Positions 46,222 through 57,366 of a stretch of DNA of 64,000 bases are shown here, piece by piece. Source of the DNA: Rostrohypoxylon terebratum. Taxonomy: Eukaryota > Ascomycota > Sordariomycetes > Xylariales > Hypoxylaceae. Location: positions 238,946 through 302,945 of the forward strand of contig MU385885.1 of the NCBI GenBank assembly GCA_022497145.1, in the 5' to 3' direction. The first letter of the stretch is position 1, and each line of letters opens with the position of its first letter. The translations under genes were made by a program, and so were the position numbers. The notes below the pieces were generated by a model that searched no databases, was not told the origin of the DNA, and worked only from the letters and a program-made list of their open reading frames with translations.

Positions 46222-48149
46222 ATGTCTTCTGCCAATCTTGCATGTGGTCTCCGAACGGCTTCCCGACCACTGCGTTTACAATCGACTGCTCTGCGGAGAT
46301 CCGTCCCTCTTACTCTTAGTTTATCCTCACCACTAGCAACCGCGAAATTCGGAGCCTCTACAACAGCTCGACTAACATACCCCACCTACGTCGTTCGCGC
46401 TTCTTCTTCTCCCTCCTCTTCCTTCTCCACTACCGCCGCCCAACAATCTGCCCCTCCAATGTCTCAAGGAGCAAGAGAATACGATCCCGAGATCAGGGAC
46501 ATCGCAAGCTATGTCACCAAACCAATTGATTCCGAATTGGCTGTACGGATACCTATTTCATAATAATCATGCAATAATATTACCATATCACCATATCACC
46601 ATATTACCATATAAATCATATAATCACACGACTACATGCTCTTTTATTCTCATGTTCCCGGGTTAGGAAGATGTGGTGCTGACTGGCAATAGTTTGACAC
46701 TGCACGATGGGTCTTCCTTGATACTCTAGGTTGCGGACTAGAGGGTCTGCGATTCAAGGAGTGCACTAAGCTCCTTGGTCCCGTCGTCCCAGGTACCGTT
46801 GTCCCAAACGGCACCAGGGTTCCTGGTACCGATTTCGTCCTCGATCCCGTCACCGGGGCTTTTAACATCGGTGCTACGATACGGTGGCTCGATTACAACG
46901 ATTGTTGGCTGGCTGCCGAATGGGGCCACCCCTCCGACAACTTGGGTGCTATCCTCGCCGTTGCTGACTGGGTTAACCGTACCAACAAGGCCGGTGGCAA
47001 GCTTGCGGGAGGCAAGATCTTTACCGTCAAAGATGTCCTCGAGGGGATGATCAAGGCCCATGAGATACAGGGCTGTCTAGCGTTGCTGAATTCGTACAAC
47101 AAGGTCGGCTTGGACCATGTCGTACTTGTTAAGGTTGCCAGCGCGGCAGTCGTATCTCAGATGCTCGGATTGAGCGAGAAACAGATCGCCGATGCCGTAA
47201 CCCAAGCTTGGGTTGACGGGCAGAGCTTGCGAACCTACCGGCATTCGCCAAATACCATGTCCCGGAAGTCGTGGGCCGCTGGTGATGCCTGTCAGCGAGC
47301 TGTGAATCTCGCGTTGAAGGTCATGAAGGGCGAACCCGGAATTCCTACCGTTTTGTCCGCGCCTGTGTGGGGGTTCTACGATGTCTTGTTTAAGGGCAAC
47401 AAATTCGAGTTCCAGCGTCCCTACGGTAGCTATGTTATGGAAAACGTCCTTTTCAAGGTCTCTTATCCAGGTTAGTTCATCGAATGATGTCCTCGAGCGC
47501 CACTGTTCTGCAAATTGTTGACTTCTCACGTTTAGCCGAATTCCACTCCCAGACAGCCGTAGAGGCTTCCCAGAAGATACACAACAAGCTGAAAGAAATG
47601 GGGAAATCGGCAGCAGATATCAAGGGCATCACGTGTAGAACGCACGAGGCATGTGTCCGCATTATTGATAAGCAGTTCAAACCCATGGACAACTTTGCCG
47701 ACCGCGATCATTGCATTCAGTACATGTGCTCGGTCATGCTCGTGTTCGGCCGGCTAGAGGCGACCGATTACACGGATGGTAGCGAGGCGGCGACGTCACC
47801 GCTGGTAGAATCGCTCCGGCAGAAGATCAAGTGTGTGGAGGACCCGCAGTTTACCAAGGATTACCACGACCCAGAGCTGCGCACGATATCTAACGCGCTG
47901 ACGGTCGAACTGAACGATGGCACAGTTTTGGACGAGGTAGTAGTCGAGGCGCCGTTGGGACACCGTCTCAGGAGAGAAGAGGCGAAGCCGCACATCTTGG
48001 CCAAGTACAAGAGGCACCTAGGACCCCACCTCTCGGAATCGCAAGTAAGAGAACTCATCGAATTAGGAACGGATAGAAAGAAACTAGAGGCTACGTATGT
48101 GGACGAATACATTAACAAATATGTTGTGAAGAATAGCCCCTTCGTTTAG
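46222..48149 (+). CDS. PDH1: 2-methylcitrate dehydratase, mitochondrial
   Basis: This enzyme of the methylcitrate cycle dehydrates 2-methylcitrate to 2-methyl-cis-aconitate and so detoxifies propionyl-CoA. Three exons (46222-46542, 46693-47470, 47536-48149) with introns of 150 and 65 nt give 570 residues. The N-terminus is Arg/Ser/Leu-rich without acidic residues (LRTASRPLRLQSTALRRS), a mitochondrial targeting presequence. The PrpD/MmgE core shows ARWVFLDTLGCGLEGL, GATIRWLDYNDCWLAAEWGH (the WLDYND and GHPSDN substrate region), SYNKVGLDHVVLVKVASAA, and the second-domain segment SYPAEFHSQTAVEA spanning the last splice. The alternative, an immune-responsive/IRG1-like PrpD homologue, is less likely given the presequence and strong fungal match. 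Confidence 0.93.
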
Positions 48150-48959
48150 GGATTGGAGGCTACCTAGATGGCGATGGGAAGCGGACAAGCTACCAATTTA
48201 TTATGAGTGGAGGTTAGTTGGTAGCTCGGTCACCTATTTTTGGATTGTTCTCGATGATGAATATATAGATAGTATATCGAATGAGACAAGATCTACCCAA
48301 GGTCAATAAGTCTATCTGGTGCAGGTGACTGTAGGATTTATAGATATATTGTCCGTAACAATGGATGGATTACTATGAGAACTAGCAGTCTAGGTGTGAA
48401 TATGTACATATTACCTACCCATGTATTGTACATTGTAGGCATCCATATTGGTACCTAGTAGTAGGGAATCATGGGTGCTTGGGAAGGGGGGGTATGTACT
48501 TCAGGCTATCAGTGGACCGTGGTGACTGGTCACTGCCCGTATATTGTATTGTACATTGTACAATACAAATACCTAAAATAGTGGAGTTAGAGGGATGCAC
48601 AGCCACTACTCCTACCTGGCAGCCCTGGTAGCAGCATCCATCTGGATGGATGTACATTGTACGTGCACTAAGGATAGAAGGATAGATTATTACCTAGATC
48701 CAACCTTGGAACTTTAAAAGAACGGGGATTTAATTAATCATTCCACCAACAATCTTCTCGTCTTCTGCCGACTACCAAATTACACCCACGATCGTCCGAG
48801 AAAGGGGAATTGGCTGCCATCACAATTCTGAAACTTCGAGGCTTCCCCTCCCACGGTCACCGACCGAACTACCAACTACCAATACAGTATTTCGTATAAT
48901 ACTGCTTACTACACTACACTACGAATATTCGACGACGGAAATAGTATCTTTCTGACAAG
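48150..48959. other. Intergenic
   Basis: This is promoter-side DNA of the SH3 gene. It contains TACATTGTACAATACA-type palindromes around 48425-48445 and 48540-48570. No coding region is seen. Confidence 0.4.
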
Positions 48960-49853
48960 ATGGTTTCTCTCGAGCGCCAGGAAATCATCGCGACGAATAA
49001 GTCGCTCCGGCTTATCAAGAATGTATGTCTTCTAAGAAGCTGGTTCAACTGGTTCAACATCTTCCCTCTGACTGACAAACCCTAGGAACTCGAACACCTT
49101 CTCGAGAAAGGCGTTGTCACCGACGATGTATTCGACTCGATCCATCGGATGCTTCCCGCGGAGACATCGCTCTCGGGCGCACCTACACCCGCTGCACGAA
49201 ATACATCCGTGGCCTCGCCGCCGCCGGCGCCTGTGCAACAACATTCGCCACCTGTGAACTCGATGGCAAACCTAGCGATCAACCAGAATCCTACCCACCA
49301 CCCAGCTCCTCCAGCCTATAGTTCGACCGGGCCGCCTTCCCTGCCTGCGCGTGCGGGACCCCCGGCCCCACCTCCCTCCAAACCGATCATCGCTCACGCG
49401 AAGGCTCTCTACAAGTACCAGGCGGCTGACGACCGAGACTTGTCATTCGAGCGCGACGATAAGATTGCTGTGTACGAATACATGAACGACGACTGGTGGA
49501 TGGGGCGAAACAAGAGAACGAATGCCGAAGGCATCTTTCCTAAGAACTATGTGGAGATAGATAATAGCGAGAAGGCGGGCTTCTATGCCCCGCCGCAACC
49601 AGTATATGCTACGCCCGCCCCCGGACCGGCAGGCAACGGGGCCTATCCACCGCCGCCCCAATCCCAGAATCCCTACAACGCACATGTTCCTCCCATGGCT
49701 GTCGCGCAAGGAGGTAGCAACCAGAGCGGCCAGAGCGGAACTCCGAGCAAGTTCGAAGAGGGCGGGAAGAAGTTTGGAAAGAAATTGGGAAACGCGGCCA
49801 TCTTCGGTGCCGGTGCTACTCTTGGTGGAAAGATCGTAAACGGCATCTTCTAG
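48960..49853 (+). CDS. SH3-domain protein of the Lsb1/Pin3 type
   Basis: Yeast Lsb1 and Pin3/Lsb2 bind Las17 (WASP) and influence cortical actin and prion formation. Exons 48960-49022 and 49086-49853 (63-nt intron) give 276 residues. The N-terminal helix LERQEIIATNKSLRLIKNELE is the conserved start of the group (it spans the splice). A Pro/Ala-rich linker follows, then one SH3 domain at about 126-180 (ALYKY, DLSFERDDKIAVYE, DDWWMGRN, GIFPKNYVEI). The C-terminus is Pro/Gln/Asn-rich and ends in a small-residue-rich glycine-zipper-like segment (FGKKLGNAAIFGAGATLGG). The domain order, size and N-terminal helix match fungal Pin3-type proteins. The specific orthology is inferred. Confidence 0.88.
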
Positions 49854-51624
49854 ACAGAGATAAGGTGGCTTTAATATGGCTTTGAAAGCTATGGTGGCTT
49901 TCTGTTTCAAAGAACCTAGGTTATGAGAGATCGTTCAGGTATTATTATACCCGGAAAGGTAAGGCCATGCGGTCAAGCACATTCGATTGGCAGTAATATA
50001 CCTGCGGTCAGACCGGTGGCAATGTAGACGGTTCTTTTTCCCCCTCTGTCATTCTTGTTGGTAAATGGAATGTGCTCATTTGATTTGCACTTGGGTGTAT
50101 CACCACGAGACTCAATTCATCTTTTGTGTAAACCCGTTTCCAAAATCCGCTTCCACTTTGAGGATAGGATGCAGCGAACCGGGATTATTAGTTTAAAAAA
50201 AGAGTATATATGAGCTACATCGATGATGCAGATACAGATCTATTATCCACAGCATTTGACTGACTACCTAGGAATTGGGTATATGACCATAATAAGCTAG
50301 GTACACACGTAGTTGCGGCGTTGAGGACGGCGTTGAGAACGGTATTGGGAACGGTGTAGAGGTCGGGCGGGAATCACTGAACCTGGAAGGGGGTTATTAT
50401 TAGATCCTACGACGTACGTCCTACGATCATCTAGGCTTAAAGACGGGTCGCATCTGGGTGTCGAACGAGCTTCTAAGATTGGCAGCCTTCCACTTCGCTA
50501 CAATACCAAAGACGAGAACGACGAGAACGACGAAAAGAGTAACGGGCATCACTACTTTATCAACCATGCCCAGTAAATTTTGCCCTCTCTGCGATGTCTT
50601 TATTGACGTCTGGATGAACCCTGGCGATGGTCTAGCCAATCCTGATTATTTAGTTAGTTGGTTACAAGAAGTCCGAGCAGGTCGAGCAGGTATGTCGTCG
50701 GTTCCCGTAGGGCTTTGCATCAACCGCTAACTCTACCTTACCATGCTGATTCTGAATACTTCACTTCGCTTTCAGTGAGGACTAAAGAGGGTCTGAAATC
50801 TCCATCTGTCGCAACGACGACTGCACGACTATTTAACTGGGCATCAGACCAGTTATTTTCGAGAAGGCACAGCAGGATACGAGTTCGAGATGGGCTTTGT
50901 GTTCGCTGGCCTCTCTCAACCGAGGCCTGTAGAGCCGACGGGCTGGCGCACACTATATTTAAAATCGTACGTATATAAAAGTCCTTAGATCGATGCTGTG
51001 ACCCTCACGTCCCCCAATTTACTTATGATCAGGATATCGGGAAACTTCAAATGCTATTTCTGGGGTATGAGCGAGATTACTCCGGCATATTATTACCCAT
51101 ATAGAAAACACCTCTGAGGTCTGACACGTTCTACGGCCTCAAAAATCGACGTCGTATCTGACATGAATTTCAACATACATCTGATGCTAGGTCCCTTCGT
51201 CTAGCAAGTGAGCAGTGGATAAGCAACGGTCCCCCCGTCGGAAACGGTGAGATTGCCTGAAGAAATGGTATTCGCAAAGGCAGCCATCATATAATAGGGC
51301 GATGGTGCGCCATGCGCCGGCTTCTACCTTGGTCTTGATGCAAGGTAAGGGGATATACCACATTAACACGCGGACACGGTACGATGTAGCCAATGGCTAG
51401 AACAGGCATGTAAAGTAATAGCTATTTCGTTGAGGAGACAAGAGTCTCAGGCCTTACTTTATCCTACCAACGAGCACTTGAATTCGGCATCTCAGTCTTG
51501 TAATTCGGTGCTTTTAGAAGCGTGGAATCCAAACATTCCCATAGTTCCACCAACGTGAAACTTTTCTAATTCTTCACCCTCACAATAATTCAATCTATGT
51601 CTCAACATGGATCTCGGTGGGCCC
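49854..51624. other. Intergenic with one small open frame
   Basis: This covers the 3' region of the SH3 gene and unassigned DNA up to the homopolymer block. The only candidate is the 46-residue membrane protein at 50427-50567. Other short frames lack codon bias or motifs. Confidence 0.35.
50427..50567 (-). CDS. Possible small single-pass membrane protein (46 aa)
   Basis: From the ATG at 50567 the frame encodes a short N-terminus, one strongly hydrophobic span (VVMPVTLFVVLVVLVFGIVA) and a basic C-terminal tail with KWKAANLRSSF and a final KPR. The frame stays open upstream of the ATG for about 24 codons after an ATAATCAG that could be a 3' splice site, so this may be the last exon of a larger gene. 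I found no convincing upstream exon. The organised hydrophobic-then-basic layout argues against chance. No family is recognised. Confidence 0.35.
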   Translation of the reverse strand: MVDKVVMPVTLFVVLVVLVFGIVAKWKAANLRSSFDTQMRPVFKPR

Positions 51625-51813
51625 GGGGGGGGGGGGGGGGGGGGTGCTGGGGGGGGGGGGGGGGGGGGGTGGGCGGGGGGGGGGTTGGGTGGGGGGGGGG
51701 TGGGGTGGTGGGGGTCGACAAAATGTTGGCGGCGGGCNNNNNNNNNNGGTTTTTTTTTTTTTTTTTTTTTTTTTGTTTTTTTTTTTTTTTTTTTTTTTTT
51801 TTTTGTTTGTTGT

Positions 51814-51847
<34 letters not shown>
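51625..51847. repeat. G and T homopolymer block around an assembly gap
   Basis: G runs (from 51625, broken by single T or C bases) are followed by the N gap, T runs of about 20 bases each with single G interruptions, and a G run ending at 51847 before CCCC. Such runs are prone to sequencing and assembly error, so the true sequence and length here are not reliable. Confidence 0.9.
51738..51747. other. Assembly gap (10 N)
   Basis: Ten N bases mark unresolved sequence. Ten may be a placeholder, not the real gap length. The gap sits exactly at the change from G-rich to T-rich homopolymer. Confidence 1.
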
Positions 51848-51853
<6 letters not shown>

Positions 51854-52678
51854 TTACTTCAGTCATTGATTAGAGTTGATATCCTGATGGGAGGTTATCC
51901 GTCTGTATTCTTGGGTGTCTGTTCTATACATAATGATGGAAGCGAGCGCCTTTACGGTCGTGATTCGTCCAGAAACAAACTGCCTCGGGGATGTAGCAAG
52001 CACGCCGGCAATACGGCAATGTTTCATCGTCGATAGGCCTCGTGGTAAATTAATAACCAATATCACCATTTCAAAGTTCCCTGAGGTAGATACTATCCAA
52101 GCAATCACGGTATGGTTGCCCCCCCTGCTGCTATTCATGTACACCCTCAAGAAGAACAGAACAAAATTCATCGTTTTGGGACAAAATCTTATAAGAACTC
52201 ACCATAGATTTTGACTAACCTGGATAAGGAAAAGCAATTCCGTTGGCACGGAAAAGATTCCGCAAGGCTTTCCAGTGATAGAGAGGTAATTGAGGCATTA
52301 TAACCTGAACCAGGGATGCATTTTACGAGCTTCCATGTGAAGGGTCAGGTGAGAAAACCGGCACAACATCCGATTACTCTGAAGACATATAGCTAACGTC
52401 CCGACTGAAGTTGCCCCTGGGACACTTCCGAGGCCTCTCTGCTCATTCCCAAGTCATAAGTATGGAAGTGCAAGAACCATCGCTTAAGTCCCTAGGTGTC
52501 AGCCATCACATTCCTATCACAAGCCATCTTAAAAAATCGGCTGAAGACATTCTGGCTTATCCTAGAGGGTTTGCTTTCGCGGCGGCCGACGTTTCAGGCC
52601 TTAGAAGGATCCGTGTTTCAGTAGATGACGAAAAGCGCACAGGTGTCCATCGTCGTCTAATCTCGAAGAACGTAGGAT
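51848..52678. other. Unassigned sequence, possibly decayed coding DNA
   Basis: Two open stretches look weakly protein-like: about 51915-52211 on the plus strand (with GKLITNITISKFPEVDTIQ) and about 52411-52896 plus strand. Neither matches a family I know with confidence. Given the broken kinase relic immediately downstream, this is probably degenerate DNA. Confidence 0.25.
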
Positions 52679-53080
52679 ATGGATTCTCTCCGCCTACTCG
52701 TCATCTCCGTACTCGGAGCTCCCGGAGTAGGAAAGGGTACGCACTCGGAACTCCTCAGGATTTTCCCTCCCCCGAACTCACACATTTGTCTTACGCAGGA
52801 CGGCATTGCGAGATCTTGGGTAAGAAGGCCAGCAGTGTCCCGGCTCGCGACGCGGTCAAACTAGTCCGAAACACTATGGAGGCGAGGGGGAAGTAACACG
52901 AACAGATGATGTAGCTCATCGACAGATTCCCACGTCAAGATGAACATGTGGCAGAATAGGTAGAGCATAATTATTCTGCAGACGAACCTTGGCTTATTAT
53001 ATTTGCACTGCCCGCTCAAGGTGTCGTTCACGCGCATATCAATGGGTCGATCCAAGACCCCGTCGCGACCAGGACGGCGC
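52679..53080 (+). pseudogene. Broken adenylate/UMP-CMP-kinase-like relic
   Basis: Pieces of a nucleoside monophosphate kinase occur in the right order but in different frames. The P-loop GAPGVGKGT at 52715-52741 lies in one frame. In a second frame come AVKLVRNTMEARGK and, past two stops, LIDRFPRQDEHVAE at 52915-52956 (family consensus LIDGFPR). In the first frame again come LLYLHCPLKV and MGRSKT at about 52997-53060 (consensus ECPEEV and GR(S/T)SGR). Frame changes and stops between the pieces rule out a normal product. The first half of the Gly-rich loop and the FPR motif are intact, so decay is moderate. It lies just right of an assembly gap. Confidence 0.55.
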
Positions 53081-54433
53081 GGACCCCTATTAACCCCTAT
53101 TATTACTAGATACCTCCAGTCAGGTACGAGTACCTAGGTCCTACCCTATGTTCAAGGTAGTACCTATTAGTTAGCACCTAGGTAATAATCGTTGCCATAC
53201 ATCTGATCCATCAGATCATTCATCAGTCCATTTGACAAGTCGGGTATTATCCAATGCAGCTGGATCCAATGTATTAACTGCTGTTGTCTGTGAGTAAACA
53301 CTAGAAGTAGAGACCCACAATGCCCCCCTAAACCAAACAATTCGTTGTTTGCTAAGAGACAGGTACATTAAGTATGTATATTATTATTTTTTAAAAAATA
53401 ATATCAGGAAGAATTGAAGGTGGCAAGACAACGGACGAAAGGGAAGTGAGAAGAAAAGCTTTTTACTATTATTAATAACGTGTAATTGTAGGTAGTGGAG
53501 TGATACGGTGCTCATGGATACAGGATAATGCCCAGGTGGACATTACCGCCTTTTTTAGCATGAGAGATCGTGGATCCCGATCGGAAACCCAGATTTATTA
53601 TGCTGTATTAGTACTATCTTAATTAAGGCTTAGGTAGTGTCCAAATACATAGTGTAGATTCGTCAGCAGCACCGATCTTGAGACTGCCCTGGGCCGACCC
53701 GTATTGGTTGGCAATGTTTTTCCTTTTTTCCCTTTTTTTTCCCCCTACACTAAAGTAAGAGAGAGAAAGAAAAAAAGGGGGGGAGGTATGTTGACCTTGT
53801 TTTTTTTCGCGCCAAGGTATTACCTAATTATCAAATGACTTCACTCGGAATAATTCGGGATAAGAAACCCAACCAAGCCAAGCCTAAGCCCCAGCCTTAC
53901 TATGTGGATGTAGGTAGTTATCCCCCGTGGCCCCCCGTAACATTTCACTAGTGTAGACATACCTAATTCATTCGCCCTACCCCCAATCATACGACCTAAC
54001 ATACCACTAAACGCCCATGGTTCTAAGGGTTCTAAAGGTTACCCATAGACTCAACCTCAAGGAGCCGCCCGCTATTAAGCAAAGACAAAAAAAATTCTTG
54101 AAACCATCAGCTCTCGGTCGGATGAGACGAGAATAGTTCGGGTTTTCGTAGTTCGAGGATGGCTCTAGCACGATTGTGGATCATTCGAATTCCTCTATTA
54201 TTATTATATTAATTCATAAATTCAATAGGTAGTATATAGGACCTAGGTAATGTGTATATAGGTATGTGTATATAGGTGTATATAAATCTGGAATAGATAC
54301 CCAAGATGGTCAAGGAATCCTACCAAGAAACCCATCTCTATTAATACACAGAGCGCATAATAAACACGTACAGACTCAGAAGCCTTTCCATTCAACCACA
54401 GCTACAACTACAACTACAACTACAACCACAACC
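53081..54433. other. Intergenic
   Basis: No gene is seen. The region includes an AT palindrome at about 53383-53403 (TATTATTATTTTTTAAAAAATAATA-like, no more than an AT-rich hairpin) and a T-rich stretch with the reverse A/G run at 53716-53780. CCTAGG clusters lie near 53132-53190. Just before the next start codon is a run of ACAACT units (54398-54430). Confidence 0.4.
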
Positions 54434-55285
54434 ATGCAGGGTGACATCTTCCAAATGGAACAGTTGGCTGCTCGAGCCCACGCTACATCGTTCGAAGTAA
54501 GCCCGGCGACGGTAGATGACAGCTCTAACCCTCAAGTTGCCATCTATAACGAAGACGACCTCTCCCACCTCCTATATGTGAACCATCTGCACCACGCCGG
54601 TCACAAGGATAAGGTCATCATCAACCACGTCTACCGGGACGGCTACACCACGCCGCTGGAGTCCGACTCTCAGCAGCCGTCAGGCGCCCAGACACCCGAA
54701 ACGGAGGGTAACGAAACCCCAGTCCTGAGCGACTGCGAGTCCGAATTCGACGAAGGTGTGTACTTTCCGTCCTCGCTGGATACATATTACCGATCAAGTC
54801 CACTAAGATTCGAAGACGGCTTCGAGTTCCCCGTCTTCCTCGGAAGGCAAGCAGAGGAGGAGTCGCCTCACGCGACCACCATCCAGCCTTCCAACCGACC
54901 GGATCTCCGCAGGCACAATAAAGTCCGCGTAACTGCGCCAGAAGAAAACCACACCTTGGAGATTTCCGGACCCCTGATGTCCTGGTGGCCGGAGCCACTC
55001 GAGCTCATGGAACATGAATGGGTCGATGACGAAAAGATGGTGCGGAACACTTCTGAAGCGATACCGACAGATACCCACGTGTCGAATATCGAAGGGCCCC
55101 TGAGTAAGCATCACACAGCCATCATCTATCTCAATCCCTTTCCCTTCTTTCTTCTTTCTTCTTTCTTCTTTCCTTTCTTTTCCTGTCCTGCTTCGAAATG
55201 TTGCTAACCTCTTTTTGTAGTGTCATGGTGGCCAGCTCCGGTTGAGTTGTTAGAACACGAATGGGATGAACGGTTTTATGAGTAA
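54434..55285 (+). CDS. Unrecognised protein ending in a duplicated MSWWP motif
   Basis: Exons 54434-55103 and 55221-55285 join across a 117-nt intron (GTAAGC donor, TTTTTGTAG acceptor) to give 244 residues. I chose the ATG at 54434 (MQGDIFQME) over one at 54266 because the extra stretch is translated from repetitive leader DNA. The protein is acidic and Ser/Thr/Pro-rich with no signal peptide or membrane span, so probably nuclear or cytosolic and largely disordered. Its clear feature is a duplicated C-terminal block: GPLMSWWPEPLELMEHEW, and 20-odd residues later GPL-MSWWPAPVELLEHEW, ending in DERFYE. The intron falls right inside the second copy (after the A of its Met codon), so both exons are needed to see it. 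No family is recognised. Confidence 0.65.
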
Positions 55286-55859
55286 AGGGATTGCATCTTT
55301 CACGATATGGCGTTTACAACGGGCGCGGCGTTGCCGTCCATTTGAAATTCACTATATATACCCTGGAATATGTTCCGGGCGGCGTACAGATATACGTTGC
55401 ATGGTAGTTGTCGGTGTTCAGATTTTGAATGGGTTCGGATACGCAATCTGTTTTGGAGTTCAAGGAAAGCCAGGGTTAGGGTTAGGGTTAGGGTTAGGGT
55501 TAGGGTTAGGGTTAAAGAAAACTCAGGGAAAGTATAATAGCACTCACCATTCAATTCCGCCTCGGATACCCTGAATATTGAATATGGCCTTGAATTGGAA
55601 ATTCACAATGTCGACTTTGATCAAATGCGTTGTCTCCCACCTCCCACCTCCCACTCTTGATCTTGTAGTCTTGTACAAGTCATGGATGAGATAAGAGACT
55701 CCGAGCTTAAGGGCGGGGAGCTCACAAGTGGGGGGTCTGCCACAGCGTCATGGTCATTGAAACCTGAATCTAAGGTGTCAGGGAGCGTATAAACTACCTT
55801 ACTAATTCACTTGATACTCAGCGAGATATCTTTATTTGTCACATACCTAGAGATTCAAC
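55286..55859. other. Intergenic containing an interstitial telomeric tract
   Basis: This holds the 3' flank of the MSWWP gene, the TTAGGG tract (listed separately), and the promoter of the SDR gene. Open frames here are translations of the telomeric repeat and not genes. Confidence 0.5.
55473..55514 (+). repeat. Interstitial telomeric repeat, (GGGTTA)7
   Basis: Seven uninterrupted GGGTTA units, equivalent to the TTAGGG telomere repeat of most filamentous ascomycetes. The G-rich strand is the plus strand. It is flanked on both sides by ordinary sequence, so it is internal and not a chromosome end in this assembly. Confidence 0.95.
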
Positions 55860-56991
55860 ATGTCTCCCAGTCTTGCCGGTAAGGTGATACTCCTTACTGG
55901 AGCAGCGAGTGGTATTGGGTAAGTACTACATACCTTCTATATACCTGTTATACACTTTAACTGTGTAGGTATATATATACATATATACCTACCTATCTAC
56001 CTACCTAATAAGTACACGTATATTGTATAAGCTACACTCATATTTCCACTTGCTTTTACACCTACTTACCCACCTCCTTTTCCAATTTTAGCCGCGGAAC
56101 TGCTATAAAACTCCACAAACTTCGCGCCGTACTTGCGATCACAGATATCAACGAAGCTGGCATCGCCGAAACCCTTCGACTCTGCAACGGCGACGACGAC
56201 AACGACCCAAAGCGTCATATCACCCTCGCCCTTGATGTATCCAATGCAGTCGATGTAGCTCGGCGCGTAACAGAGGTCGTGGCTAGGTATGGACACATCG
56301 ATCACGTCTTCAACTGTGCCGGGGTGAACCCCACATCCATGCCCCTGACCGAAACGAGCGAGGAATACTTCGACAAGCTCGTCGGTGTGAATCTGAAAGG
56401 GATGTATAACGTCACAAAGGCTACCATGCCGCATATAACGACGCCCGGCGGTAGCTATGTCAACGTAAGCTCCATCTCCGGATGGAATCCGACCAAGGGA
56501 ACAGCCATCTATTGCGCAACCAAGTTTGGCGTCATCGGATTCAGCAAATGCATGGCCCTCGAGTTAGGCCCAAAGAACGTTCGCGTGAACGTCATCACGC
56601 CAGGCTACATCGATACCCCCACCAACGCCGGGGTCGTCAAGGGGACGCCCGAGGCGAGGAAGGCGATGGAGGAAGGCAACGCCTTAGGTAGGATGGGCAC
56701 GCCCGACGATATTGCCGGTGTAAGTCTTGAACATCGCTACCTACCCCTCCTCTTGCGACACCCCACGAGCGTAGCCAAGGCGGGGGGTACCTCAGGAGTC
56801 GGGCAACGACTCAGCTTCCCTAAAGCTATGTTGTGGACCGCCTCTCAGTACTGTCGACGTATACCTACTGTTATATGAAGTGATTGTTAAGGCTAATGCT
56901 GTCATCTTAGGTTGTGGCTTTCTTGATGAGCGACGAGGCTAGGTATATGAATGGAAGTATAGTAGGGGTTGATGGAATGTTGAACACATGA
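55860..56991 (+). CDS. Short-chain dehydrogenase/reductase (classical SDR)
   Basis: This is an NAD(P)-dependent oxidoreductase of unknown substrate. Three exons (55860-55918, 56092-56719, 56911-56991), with introns of 173 and 191 nt, give 255 residues, the usual classical SDR size. Motifs in order are TGAASGIG at about 14-21 (cofactor loop, split by the first intron), an acidic DIN after the second strand that favours NAD, NCAGV, NVSS, the active-site YCATK with Ser upstream, and PGYIDTPT. The C-terminal block MNGSIVGVDGML, typical of the family, is found only when the last exon is joined. It is tail-to-tail with the oligopeptide transporter, leaving about 375 bases between their stops. Confidence 0.92.
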
Positions 56992-57366
56992 AAACCATTG
57001 TTTCGGGAAGGCGAAGGCATGAATTCGACTACTTCTCTACATAGTATAGTTACTGTGGTTTGACCTGGGGCTGATCTATTTTCATAAATGGGTGTTTGTA
57101 TAATATAAATACGCATGTATTTCCAAGCGTTACATGGAGCACCTTGTAGGTTAGTACGCGTTAAGAAACACGTTAGAGATTCTGATTTCGCTTCCATTAT
57201 TCGTGTCAATCCTTCGTTGCATAGATACTATGGCTATAGATATATATATCCCCTTGCATATATATAAAATAAGCATACGGTGTTCGGGTGGTTCTTTATT
57301 TTGCCTTCAGCCGGCGTTGTGCATTCTCCTGCCAAGCAATGAATACACCAGCTAGGAATGGATTGA

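Noticed and set aside
53383..53403. AT palindrome near 53390 as a regulatory hairpin or terminator
   Set aside because: It is too A/T-biased to exceed chance, and rho-independent terminators are not expected in this genome.
55300..55554. A frame encoding alternating Leu-Thr
   Set aside because: It is simply the translation of the telomeric repeat.
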